Of a DNA stretch of 64,000 nt, positions 48,677 through 55,857 are shown one piece after another. Below the pieces are notes generated by a model. The model was given only the letters and a program-made list of their open reading frames with translations. It made no database searches and had not been told where the DNA came from. The DNA lies in contig JAJEEV010000041.1 of the NCBI GenBank assembly GCA_022820805.1, forward strand, positions 1 to 64,000, read 5' to 3'. The position numbers and the translations under genes were made by a program. Source of the DNA: Acidimicrobiia bacterium. GTDB taxonomy: Bacteria; Actinomycetota; Acidimicrobiia; Acidimicrobiales; Aldehydirespiratoraceae. Position 1 is the stretch's first letter. The number at the start of each line of letters is the position of its first letter.

Positions 48677-50578
48677 TCAGACGATGGCACCGCGGCCGTC
48701 GACATCGCCGAAGGGGTTGTCGCCGCGGATGGCGACCTGGGACTCGGGAACGTCCAGCAGACCGGCCAGATACGAGCGGGCATCGGCATGGAACGACCGC
48801 ACCGGATCCTGGCCGTGCAGCGGGTGCCCGCCGTCCCGCGCGAAGATCGTTCGGGACGCCCGGGTCCGGTCCTTGCCGTCCGAGCAGAAGAACTCGATGA
48901 CGCCGAGACCGCCGGCCCACACCGGCAGGAACGACACCCGATGGCCCTCCGAGCGGGCCGTCAGGACAGCCTGCTCCCACTCCTCGGTGGCCATGGCGGT
49001 GGCCTCCGCCAGGCCGGGGTACGAGTACCCGACCGCACCCAGGCGGCCTGACGCCTGCCGCCTTCCCATGAACTCGAGGAAGGAGCCGGCGCGGGGACCC
49101 TCCGGCCACCCGAAGAACACCGAGTACAGGGCGGTGAAGGCCTCGGACGGGTCGATCCCGACCAGACGGGCCGCGTCGAACAGCGCCCCCTGGATGGCGG
49201 CCGCATCCCATTCCTCGAGACCCGGCAGCAGTCTCGAGGCGACCGAGAGGAACGCCCGCTGGTGGTTAGTGAGCCGTCCGGCCTCGGGCTGGAAGTCCTC
49301 TATGACGGTCAGGCGCGCCGCCATCTCCGAGAATCGCTGCGACCACGACTCAGCGCTCCTGCGTTTGCGCTCGATCCACTGGCGCTCGACGGGCGACAGC
49401 GCCGAGCGTCCGACCGCCTCCAAGTGCTCGACGAGATCGATGTGGGGCTGCTGCACGACGCTGACCATCGTGTCGAACGGCGGGCTGTAGCCGGGGGACG
49501 GCGGGAGGCTGGCACCGGGATCGGGCTGCGAGAGTGCGAAGAGCTGCTGTTGCGCGGACCCGCTCTCGTCGACGGTGCGCCATAGGCGCTCGTACTCCGC
49601 GAACGCCCGCGTGACTCCGGCCACGTCGACCGCGAAGTCCACCGCCTTGCGGGGCTGGACTCTGAGGACGAGGTAGCGGAGCAGCTCCGGCGGCAGGACG
49701 GCCGCCAGCTCGCTGGCGGTGGAGCCGATCCCCTTCGACGAGCTCATCTTGGCGCCGGCAAGGGTGAAGAACTCGTAGCTGAACGAGACCGGCACATCGC
49801 AGGAGAGGACCTCTCGCGCCAGCGCGGCCGCCACCTTGTGCGACCCTCCGGCACCCATATGGTCCTTGCCGGCGCCCTCGAGCGACACCGCGAAGACCCT
49901 CCACTTGGCGGCCCATTCGAGCTTCCAGGGAAGCTTGCCGCGGCCGCCGAAGGGGCTCGTGCGCCCTCTCGTGCCGCAGCCCTCGGCCCAGTTGACGAGA
50001 TCGGCTCGACACTCGTAGGCGACGGTCTCACCGTCGTAGTCCGACGCGTAGGTCGTGCCGATGCGGCCGCACTTCTCGCAGATGGGCTGGAACGGCAGCC
50101 AGTCCGGCGACCGGATGCTGCCCGTCTCACGCCGGTAGATGTCCCTCACCTTGCCGGCGGCTCGAAGGTAGGCGTCGATCGTCTCGTCGAGCCGGCCCGA
50201 CCGGTAGACGTCGCTCATGCAGTAGAAGTCAGCCTCCACGCCGAGGGGACCGAACGTGGACGTGAACTCGCCAAAGTACGCCTCGGCCATGCTCCGGCCC
50301 GGCAGTCCGGGCGGGGGAGGCGCCCGGAACAGCGGCACGCCCAGGAACTCCCGGAAGTGCTCGCCGGTCCCGTGGGGTATCTCATCGACGGGATCCATGT
50401 CGTCGCAGCCGTAGATGAACTGAGCGGCCGTGCCGGTCTGGCGAGCCGCCCGGGCCAGGGCGTCGTGGATGAGAACGCCTCGCAGCGAGCCGACGTGGGC
50501 GAGGCCGCTCGGCGTCTTGGAGTCGTTGATCACCACCTGTGGCGGGCACCGGTCGAGGATCGCGTCAATCCAGGTCAT
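48677..50578 (-). CDS. lysS: Class I lysyl-tRNA synthetase with an extra C-terminal domain
   Basis: The product is 633 aa. Class I signature TPSGLAHVGSLRGVLIHD (HIGH-type) and KMSSSKG (in AGAKMSSSKGIGST) are present, with zinc-type cysteines ICEKCG. The catalytic and anticodon parts end near residue 505 with ALYSVFFGWPEGPRAGSFLEFMG, the usual C-terminus of class I LysRS. A further 128 residues follow (RRQASGRLGAVG ... FGDVDGRGAIV), including VSFLPVWAGGLGVIEFFCSDG and RSFHADARSYLAGLLDVPES, with no recognised domain. Reading frame and codon use continue smoothly. The enzyme charges tRNA-Lys. The start follows GAGGGG; TAGAGT at 50624-50629 is the likely -10. Confidence 0.92.
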   Translation of the reverse strand: MTWIDAILDRCPPQVVINDSKTPSGLAHVGSLRGVLIHDALARAARQTGTAAQFIYGCDDMDPVDEIPHGTGEHFREFLGVPLFRAPPPPGLPGRSMAEAYFGEFTSTFGPLGVEADFYCMSDVYRSGRLDETIDAYLRAAGKVRDIYRRETGSIRSPDWLPFQPICEKCGRIGTTYASDYDGETVAYECRADLVNWAEGCGTRGRTSPFGGRGKLPWKLEWAAKWRVFAVSLEGAGKDHMGAGGSHKVAAALAREVLSCDVPVSFSYEFFTLAGAKMSSSKGIGSTASELAAVLPPELLRYLVLRVQPRKAVDFAVDVAGVTRAFAEYERLWRTVDESGSAQQQLFALSQPDPGASLPPSPGYSPPFDTMVSVVQQPHIDLVEHLEAVGRSALSPVERQWIERKRRSAESWSQRFSEMAARLTVIEDFQPEAGRLTNHQRAFLSVASRLLPGLEEWDAAAIQGALFDAARLVGIDPSEAFTALYSVFFGWPEGPRAGSFLEFMGRRQASGRLGAVGYSYPGLAEATAMATEEWEQAVLTARSEGHRVSFLPVWAGGLGVIEFFCSDGKDRTRASRTIFARDGGHPLHGQDPVRSFHADARSYLAGLLDVPESQVAIRGDNPFGDVDGRGAIV

Positions 50579-50623
50579 GGCCCCTCGCCGTGGTTCCGCG
50601 CGCTGCCTTTGGAGCGGAGGGCA

Positions 50624-50629
50624 ACTCTA
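50624..50629 (-). promoter_or_regulatory. Predicted -10 (TAGAGT) of lysS
   Basis: TAGAGT lies 45 nt upstream of the start. With a 17-nt spacer its -35 would fall at 50647-50652, on the outer end of repeat copy H. Confidence 0.4.
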
Positions 50630-50645
50630 GCCCTGCGGAACGCCA

Positions 50646-50782
50646 AGAGGCCGAGCGAGTAGGCACGCCAATCCGGTCCATACGGGCGAGGCCGTGGCCC
50701 GAGCGGCCCGTGAGCGCAGCGAACAAGAGCGGGAAGCACAGCGCAGCAACCCGACGCGCTTGTCCCCACCCGCGCATGCTCT
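50646..50782 (+). repeat. 137-bp dispersed element, copy H (upstream of uvrD-like gene, inverted relative to the others)
   Basis: 137 bp, the only copy with the core on the plus strand, in the sense of the gene it precedes. Outer end AGAGGCCGAGCGAGTAGG; core at about 50677-50733. The distal arm is diverged. It occupies most of the 254-bp gap between divergent lysS and the helicase gene. Confidence 0.82.
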
Positions 50783-50823
50783 AGGGGCGGACCGCTGGAC
50801 GGCACGACCTGTCGCGATCGCCG

Positions 50824-50829
50824 TAGGGT
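50824..50829 (+). promoter_or_regulatory. Leaderless promoter -10 (TAGGGT) of the UvrD-like gene
   Basis: TAGGGT followed by 6 nt and then GTG at 50836, or 3 nt and then ATG at 50833. The usual spacing favours the GTG. Confidence 0.48.
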
Positions 50830-50832
50830 CCG

Positions 50833-52584
50833 ATGGTGGCCGACGCCGAACATCCACTGCTGGCCGGCCTGACCGTCGAGCAGCGTGACGCGGTGACGAG
50901 CAGGGCCTCTCCCATGTGCATCATCGCCGGGGCGGGCTCGGGCAAGACCCGGGTCCTCACTCGCCGCATCGCCTGGCAGGCCAGCGAGGGCCGGGCCGAT
51001 CCCCGGCGAACCCTGGCGGTGACTTTCACCCGGCGAGCGGCCCGCGAGTTGCGGGGCCGGCTGCGCAGGCTGGGCCTCAACGACGATGTGAGAGCGGGGA
51101 CGTTCCATGCGGTCGCGCTGGCGCAGCTCCGCCGCCACGCCGCAGACTCCGGCCGCCGCCCGCCCCGGATCCTCGACAGCGCCGGTGGGCTTATCGCCGA
51201 GCTGCGGCCCAGGGCCGACCGGGCCGCGGTGGCCGACATCGTCAACGAGATCGGCTGGTGCCGGGCCCGTCTCGTCGTGCCCGAGGAGTACCCGGAGGCG
51301 GCCCGGGCCGCGGGCCGGCGGCCGCCCGGGGGCCGTGTCGACCGCTTCGCCCAACTGTTCGCCGACTACGAGTCGGCCAAGGGCCGGCGCCGGGTGCTCG
51401 ACTTCGACGACGTGCTGGCCCGTTCGCTGGAGCTGATGGCCACCGAGCCCAAGCACGCGGCCGCACACCGCTGGCTCCACCAGCACGTGCTCGTCGACGA
51501 GTTCCAGGACATCAACCCGCTGCAGTTCGCCCTGCTGGAGTCGTGGCTGGGCCCGGACTCGACCCTGGTGGTGGTGGGCGACCCCGACCAGGCCATCTAC
51601 GGCTGGAACGGCGCCGATCCCGGCCTGATCGACGCGGTCGGCGAGCACCTGCGAGGCTGCGCGGTGCTGCACATGCGCACCAACTTCAGGTCCACGCCGC
51701 AGGTGCTGGCCGCAGCCGGAAGGGTCATGGACCGCGAGCCCCAGCCCGCGGTGCGGCCGCCCGGCGACGAGCCCACCGTGACCGTGTGCGACGGATCCGA
51801 GGAGGCCGCCGTGCTGGCCCGGGCGGTGAGGCATCGCCACCGGCCCGGCTCACGGTGGCGCCGCCAGGCGGTGCTGGCCCGCACCAACGCTCAGCTCGAG
51901 CCCCTGCGGCGGGCACTGGTGCGCCACGGTATCCCGGTGGCCGCTCCGAACGAGCGCAGCCTGATCCGGCGACCCGAGGTCGCGGCCCTGCTGACAGCGT
52001 GGCCCGCCGACGCGAGCCTCGCCTCCTGCACGGCCGAGACCGGTCAGCAACTGCGCGACCCCGACTCGGCCGCCACTGCCTCCGCCGGGACGCCGATCGC
52101 GGCCACCCCCGAGGCGCGGGCCGGGGTGGAGGCCCTCATGGAGTTCGCCAACGATCATCTGAGTCTGGATCCCGACTCCACCGTCGGTTCGTTCCGCACC
52201 GCGCTGCGGGCCGACGACCGCGCCGTCGCGCCCGTCGACGGCGTCGATCTCATGACCTTCCATGCAGCCAAGGGGCTGGAATGGCCCATCGTTCATGTTG
52301 TGGGCATGGAGGACGGGTTCGTTCCGATCGCCCACGCCCGAACCGCGACAGCCATGGCCGAGGAGCGCCGCCTGCTGCATGTGGCCGTCACCCGGGCCGA
52401 GCAGGAACTGCACGTGCTGTGGTGCGACCGGCGCGACCTGGGCGGCGAGAGCGTCGACCGGGAGCCCTCGCGTTGGCTGGAGATGATCGGGGCCTCGCGG
52501 AGCCCGGACGACGCCGAGTCCCGGAAGGCCCTGAACCTGAAGGGCGTGGCGCGAGCCCGCCGGGCGATAGCGGACCGGGATTAG
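50833..52584 (+). CDS. UvrD/PcrA-like superfamily 1 DNA helicase
   Basis: The product is 583 aa (582 if it starts at the GTG at 50836, as the TAGGGT promoter suggests). SF1A motifs in order: LTVEQRDAV (Q motif), AGAGSGKTRVLTRR (I), TFTRRAARELRGRL (Ia), VLVDEFQDINPLQ (II), VVGDPDQAIYGWNGA (III), NFRSTPQV (IV), VDLMTFHAAKGLEWPIVHVV (V) and LLHVAVTRAEQEL (VI). It is shorter than UvrD (about 700+ aa), with reduced accessory 2B sequence and no HRDC or Tudor domain. It probably acts in DNA repair. Its end overlaps the convergent antiporter gene by 4 bp. Confidence 0.9.
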   Translation: MVADAEHPLLAGLTVEQRDAVTSRASPMCIIAGAGSGKTRVLTRRIAWQASEGRADPRRTLAVTFTRRAARELRGRLRRLGLNDDVRAGTFHAVALAQLRRHAADSGRRPPRILDSAGGLIAELRPRADRAAVADIVNEIGWCRARLVVPEEYPEAARAAGRRPPGGRVDRFAQLFADYESAKGRRRVLDFDDVLARSLELMATEPKHAAAHRWLHQHVLVDEFQDINPLQFALLESWLGPDSTLVVVGDPDQAIYGWNGADPGLIDAVGEHLRGCAVLHMRTNFRSTPQVLAAAGRVMDREPQPAVRPPGDEPTVTVCDGSEEAAVLARAVRHRHRPGSRWRRQAVLARTNAQLEPLRRALVRHGIPVAAPNERSLIRRPEVAALLTAWPADASLASCTAETGQQLRDPDSAATASAGTPIAATPEARAGVEALMEFANDHLSLDPDSTVGSFRTALRADDRAVAPVDGVDLMTFHAAKGLEWPIVHVVGMEDGFVPIAHARTATAMAEERRLLHVAVTRAEQELHVLWCDRRDLGGESVDREPSRWLEMIGASRSPDDAESRKALNLKGVARARRAIADRD

Positions 52585-54806
52585 CCCGATCCGGCCCGGG
52601 GCATGGCCACGACCGCCACGTTGGCGCTGCACCGCTCCAGCACCGTCTCGACGGTATGGCCGAGGAAGGGGCGGCCGTCCACGTTGCGCAGCGACGCCCC
52701 CAGCACCACCAGGTCGGCCTGTTGCTCCTCAGCCGCCGCCACCAGCGTCGACGCCACCGATGAGCCCTCAGGCACGAGCGTGCGGGCGTCGATGCCCATC
52801 TCGGAGCCACGCGACCGGGCCGACTCCATGAGCGAGTCCACCACCTGGCGGGCCGACTCGTTGCGGTCCTCGCCCAGCACGCGGGTCGCCAGCCTGGTGC
52901 GGGCCAGCCGGGCCGGCACCATCCGCAGTTGCGGCCGCTGCCTCTGCACGACATGGGTCAGCACCACCTCGGTGCCGAGCTGGCCGCTGACGCCGAAGGC
53001 CACCTCCTGTGCAGCCCTGGAGGACCGCGTTCCGGTGACGGGCACGATGGCACGGGTGAAGGCTCCCGGCAGGGGCGTCTCCAGGTCGTCGGCCCGCCGC
53101 ACGATCACCACCGGCAGCGGCGAGTGCAGCAGCAGCTCGTCGACCATGGGCGAGTAGAGCTGACCCTCGTGGCGGCTGGCCACCCCAACGCATATCGCCC
53201 CGTAGCCCAGGCGGGCCTCGGCCACGATGGCTCCCGCGACCACCGCGCCGGCGCCGCTGGCCACCCGCACCTGCCGGTGGTCCACGTCGCGCCCATGGAG
53301 CACGTTGCGGATGATGGTGATGTCGGGCCAGCGCCCTGCGGCCCCGTCGGACCCGTAAGACGCGCCCGACCCGCTGTCGGCGGCCACCGAGATCACGGTC
53401 GCAGGCACCTGCACCGGCCAGGCGAAGTGCATCAACTGGGCGGCCGCGATGGATGCGGGCTCCGCCCTCGAGGGCAGCAGCAGCCTCGACGAGCGGACCA
53501 CCAGGTTGCGACTGAGAGCCTCCTCCCGCTCGAGGCGCTCCCGCTCGGCCGGCGACCCCATCCAGTCGCGCACCGCCAGCCGCAAGCTCACCGCCGCGAA
53601 CACCGACGTCACCAGGGGCACGATCACGATCACCGTGTAGGCCGTCTCGCTGAAGACCCCCAGCGACAGCCCCACCGAGGCGATCACGATCTCCAGCGCA
53701 CCCCGGGCGTTCAGCCCGGCGCCCAGCGCGATCGCAGCCCGCTGCGACTGCCCCGCCATCCTCGCCCCGACGAAAGCGCCCGCGAACTTGGCCACGATCG
53801 CCACCGCCATCACCGCGCCGGCCCAGGCCAGCGCCTCGCCCTCGCCCAGCAGCGAGAGGTCGACCCTGAGACCGGCCATGGCGAAGAACACGGGGGCCAG
53901 GAAGGAGTTGGTGAGCGACTCGATGTGGTGGACGACCTCGTGCTGCTGGAACCGGGAGCGGTTCAGCACCACGCCGGCCACGAACGCCCCCAGCACGGCC
54001 TCGATGCCCAAGGCTTGGGTCACCACGCCGAACAGCAGCATCGTGATGACGGCGATGCTCAGCGCGCCGTGCAGGTTGGGGCCGGCGCGGCGGATCCGGC
54101 GCAGGCTCGCGTCGACGGCTCGCTGGCCCAGCGTCATGGCCAGCGCCAGGAAGGCGGCCAGTCCCAGCACCGTCCGCAGCGTCCCCGAGACCGACACCTC
54201 GCCCGCGGAGGCGAATCCGGCGAACACGGCCAGCATCACCCAGCCGACCACGTCGTTGGCCATGCCCGCAGCCACCGTGATCTGCCCGAAGTCCCGCCTC
54301 ATGAGGCCCAGCTCCGACAGGATCCGAGCGATCACCGCCAGCGCCGACACCGACAGCGCAGCCGCGACGAACAGCGCGAACACCGTCCGGTCGGCTCCTC
54401 CGCCCACGAAATCGTCCGGCAGCAGCATGCCGGTGACCAGGCCGCCGGCCAGGGGCACCACCAGGCTGAACCCGGTCACCAGGGCAGCGGCCCGCCCGAG
54501 GCGCCGGATCAGTGCGAGATCGGTCTCGAAGCCCGCCGTCACCAGCAGCAGGGCCACCCCGAGCCAGCTCACCGCGAACAGTGCGCCCGAGGAGATCTCC
54601 TCGTGGGGCAGGAACCAGTCGAAGCCGCTGGGCCAGAGCTTCCCGAACACCGAGGGACCGAGGACCACGCCCGCAGCGAGATGGCCGATCACCGACGGCA
54701 GCCCCACCCGGCGCATGCCGTAGCCCGCGGCCCGGGCCGCGACCACCAGCACCAGCAGCTGGGTCCAGAAGACGAGCAGGGCGTGCTCGTCGAGCGGGGT
54801 CAGCAC
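52581..54806 (-). CDS. CPA2 cation/proton antiporter with C-terminal universal-stress-protein domains
   Basis: The product is 741 aa. Residues 1 to about 400 form a KefB/NapA-type exchanger with about 12-13 membrane spans (LPSVIGHLAAGVVLGPSVFG, ITVAAGMANDVVGWVMLAVF with the ND pair typical of the ion site, GAFVAGVVLNRSRF). The C-terminal part, from about 440 to 741, holds two UspA-like domains; the second (PVTGTRSSRAAQEVAF ... LVVLGASLRNVDGRPFLGHTVE) includes the nucleotide-binding GxxLR...GHTVE pattern. Such fusions couple K+/Na+ exchange to nucleotide or stress signals. The start is GTG with GGAGG upstream. Confidence 0.92.
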   Translation of the reverse strand: MLTPLDEHALLVFWTQLLVLVVAARAAGYGMRRVGLPSVIGHLAAGVVLGPSVFGKLWPSGFDWFLPHEEISSGALFAVSWLGVALLLVTAGFETDLALIRRLGRAAALVTGFSLVVPLAGGLVTGMLLPDDFVGGGADRTVFALFVAAALSVSALAVIARILSELGLMRRDFGQITVAAGMANDVVGWVMLAVFAGFASAGEVSVSGTLRTVLGLAAFLALAMTLGQRAVDASLRRIRRAGPNLHGALSIAVITMLLFGVVTQALGIEAVLGAFVAGVVLNRSRFQQHEVVHHIESLTNSFLAPVFFAMAGLRVDLSLLGEGEALAWAGAVMAVAIVAKFAGAFVGARMAGQSQRAAIALGAGLNARGALEIVIASVGLSLGVFSETAYTVIVIVPLVTSVFAAVSLRLAVRDWMGSPAERERLEREEALSRNLVVRSSRLLLPSRAEPASIAAAQLMHFAWPVQVPATVISVAADSGSGASYGSDGAAGRWPDITIIRNVLHGRDVDHRQVRVASGAGAVVAGAIVAEARLGYGAICVGVASRHEGQLYSPMVDELLLHSPLPVVIVRRADDLETPLPGAFTRAIVPVTGTRSSRAAQEVAFGVSGQLGTEVVLTHVVQRQRPQLRMVPARLARTRLATRVLGEDRNESARQVVDSLMESARSRGSEMGIDARTLVPEGSSVASTLVAAAEEQQADLVVLGASLRNVDGRPFLGHTVETVLERCSANVAVVAMPRAGSG

Positions 54807-54858
54807 TCCCGAGCCTCCGTCAAGACCGGCCCGCAGGCGGTTGCCGGGGTCACCGCGG

Positions 54859-55653
54859 TCAGCCCTCCCCGTCCAGGTCGAGATCGACGAACAGGGGCGC
54901 GTGGTCGCTGGGCGGATCGTCCTTCGGGCCCTTGCGCTCGTTGCGGTCGATGAGCGCGAAGCTGGCCGCCTCGGTCACCGAACGGGTTCCCAGCACGAGA
55001 TCGATGCGCATTCCCATGCGCTTGTGGAAGTTGCCTCCCCGGTAGTCCCACCATGTGAACAGCCCGGCGCCGGAGTGGTGCTCACGGAACACGTCGGCCA
55101 GTCCCCACTCGAGCAGGCTGGCAAGCCTGTCCCGCTCCGCCGCACTGGTGTGGGTGGTGTCGGTGAAGGCGTCGGGGTCGTACACGTCCCGGTCGTCGGG
55201 GGCGATGTTGAAGTCGCCGCACACCAGCGCCGCGGCCGCGGGATCGGCCTGGGAGTCAAGGGAGGCTCGCAGCCGGCCCAGCCAGTCGAGCTTGTAGTGG
55301 TAGTGATCGTGGCCTATGGAGCGGCCGTTGGGCACGTAGCACGACGCCACCCGGACACCGCCGCAGGTGGCCCAGGCCAGCCGGGCGTCGGGATCGGGGT
55401 CGATGCCGTCTCCGAATCCGGCAACCGGATCCTCCAACCCGACCCTGCTGAGCACAGCCACGCCGTTCCAGCGCCCCTCGCCGTGATGGAAGCAGTCGTA
55501 GCCGAGCGACTGGAAGGCCAGGGCCGGGAAGGCGTCGTCGGCCAGCTTGGTCTCCTGGAGGCACACCACATCCGGCGAGAACGACTCGATCCAGCGCTGC
55601 ACCCGGTCCAGGCGCGCCTTCAACGAGTTGACGTTCCAGGTGACGACCCGCAC
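54859..55653 (-). CDS. xthA: Exodeoxyribonuclease III
   Basis: The product is 264 aa. It has RVVTWNVNSLKARLDRVQRWI, VCLQETKLADDAFP (catalytic Glu), CGDFNIAPDDRDVYDP, TWWDYRGGNFHKRMGMRIDLVLGT and the closing PSDHAPLFVDLDL (Asp-His). This AP endonuclease/3' exonuclease acts in base-excision repair. The GTG start at 55651-55653 follows TAGGGT by 6 nt, between repeat copy I and the gene. Confidence 0.95.
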   Translation of the reverse strand: MRVVTWNVNSLKARLDRVQRWIESFSPDVVCLQETKLADDAFPALAFQSLGYDCFHHGEGRWNGVAVLSRVGLEDPVAGFGDGIDPDPDARLAWATCGGVRVASCYVPNGRSIGHDHYHYKLDWLGRLRASLDSQADPAAAALVCGDFNIAPDDRDVYDPDAFTDTTHTSAAERDRLASLLEWGLADVFREHHSGAGLFTWWDYRGGNFHKRMGMRIDLVLGTRSVTEAASFALIDRNERKGPKDDPPSDHAPLFVDLDLDGEG

Positions 55654-55659
55654 AGGCCG

Positions 55660-55665
55660 ACCCTA
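55660..55665 (-). promoter_or_regulatory. Leaderless promoter -10 (TAGGGT) of xthA
   Basis: TAGGGT followed by 6 nt and then GTG at 55653. Confidence 0.5.
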
Positions 55666-55685
55666 GCCCGACACACTCGCCCCGA

Positions 55686-55822
55686 AGGGGCCACGCGGAT
55701 AGGCGAGCGCCCGTCGCGCCACAGCGGTGTCGTTCCCGCTCTTGTTCGCTGCGCTCACGGGCCGCTCGGGCCACGGCCTCGCGCCGCATGGGCCGCATTG
55801 TCCCGCTATCCGCTCGGCCTCT
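55686..55822 (-). repeat. 137-bp dispersed element, copy I (between xthA and kgd)
   Basis: 137 bp with both terminal repeats well preserved: left AGGGGCCACGCGGATAGG at 55686-55703 and right CGCTATCCGCTCGGCCTCT at 55804-55822. The core ATGA segment reads ACGA here, so the micro-frame is not closed. The right end meets the predicted -35 region of the divergent kgd promoter. Confidence 0.85.
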
Positions 55823-55844
55823 GAAGCCCTTCGCTGCCAAGAAG

Positions 55845-55850
55845 TAGCAT
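55845..55850 (+). promoter_or_regulatory. Leaderless promoter -10 (TAGCAT) of kgd
   Basis: TAGCAT followed by 7 nt and then ATG at 55858. Confidence 0.48.
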
Positions 55851-55857
55851 TGCTGCC

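Noticed and set aside
12391-55822. The dispersed repeats as a CRISPR array or as tRNA/ncRNA genes
   Set aside because: Copies are 0.5-14 kb apart, one per gene spacer, with diverged arms. There is no spacer periodicity, no cas genes, and no cloverleaf or known RNA motif.
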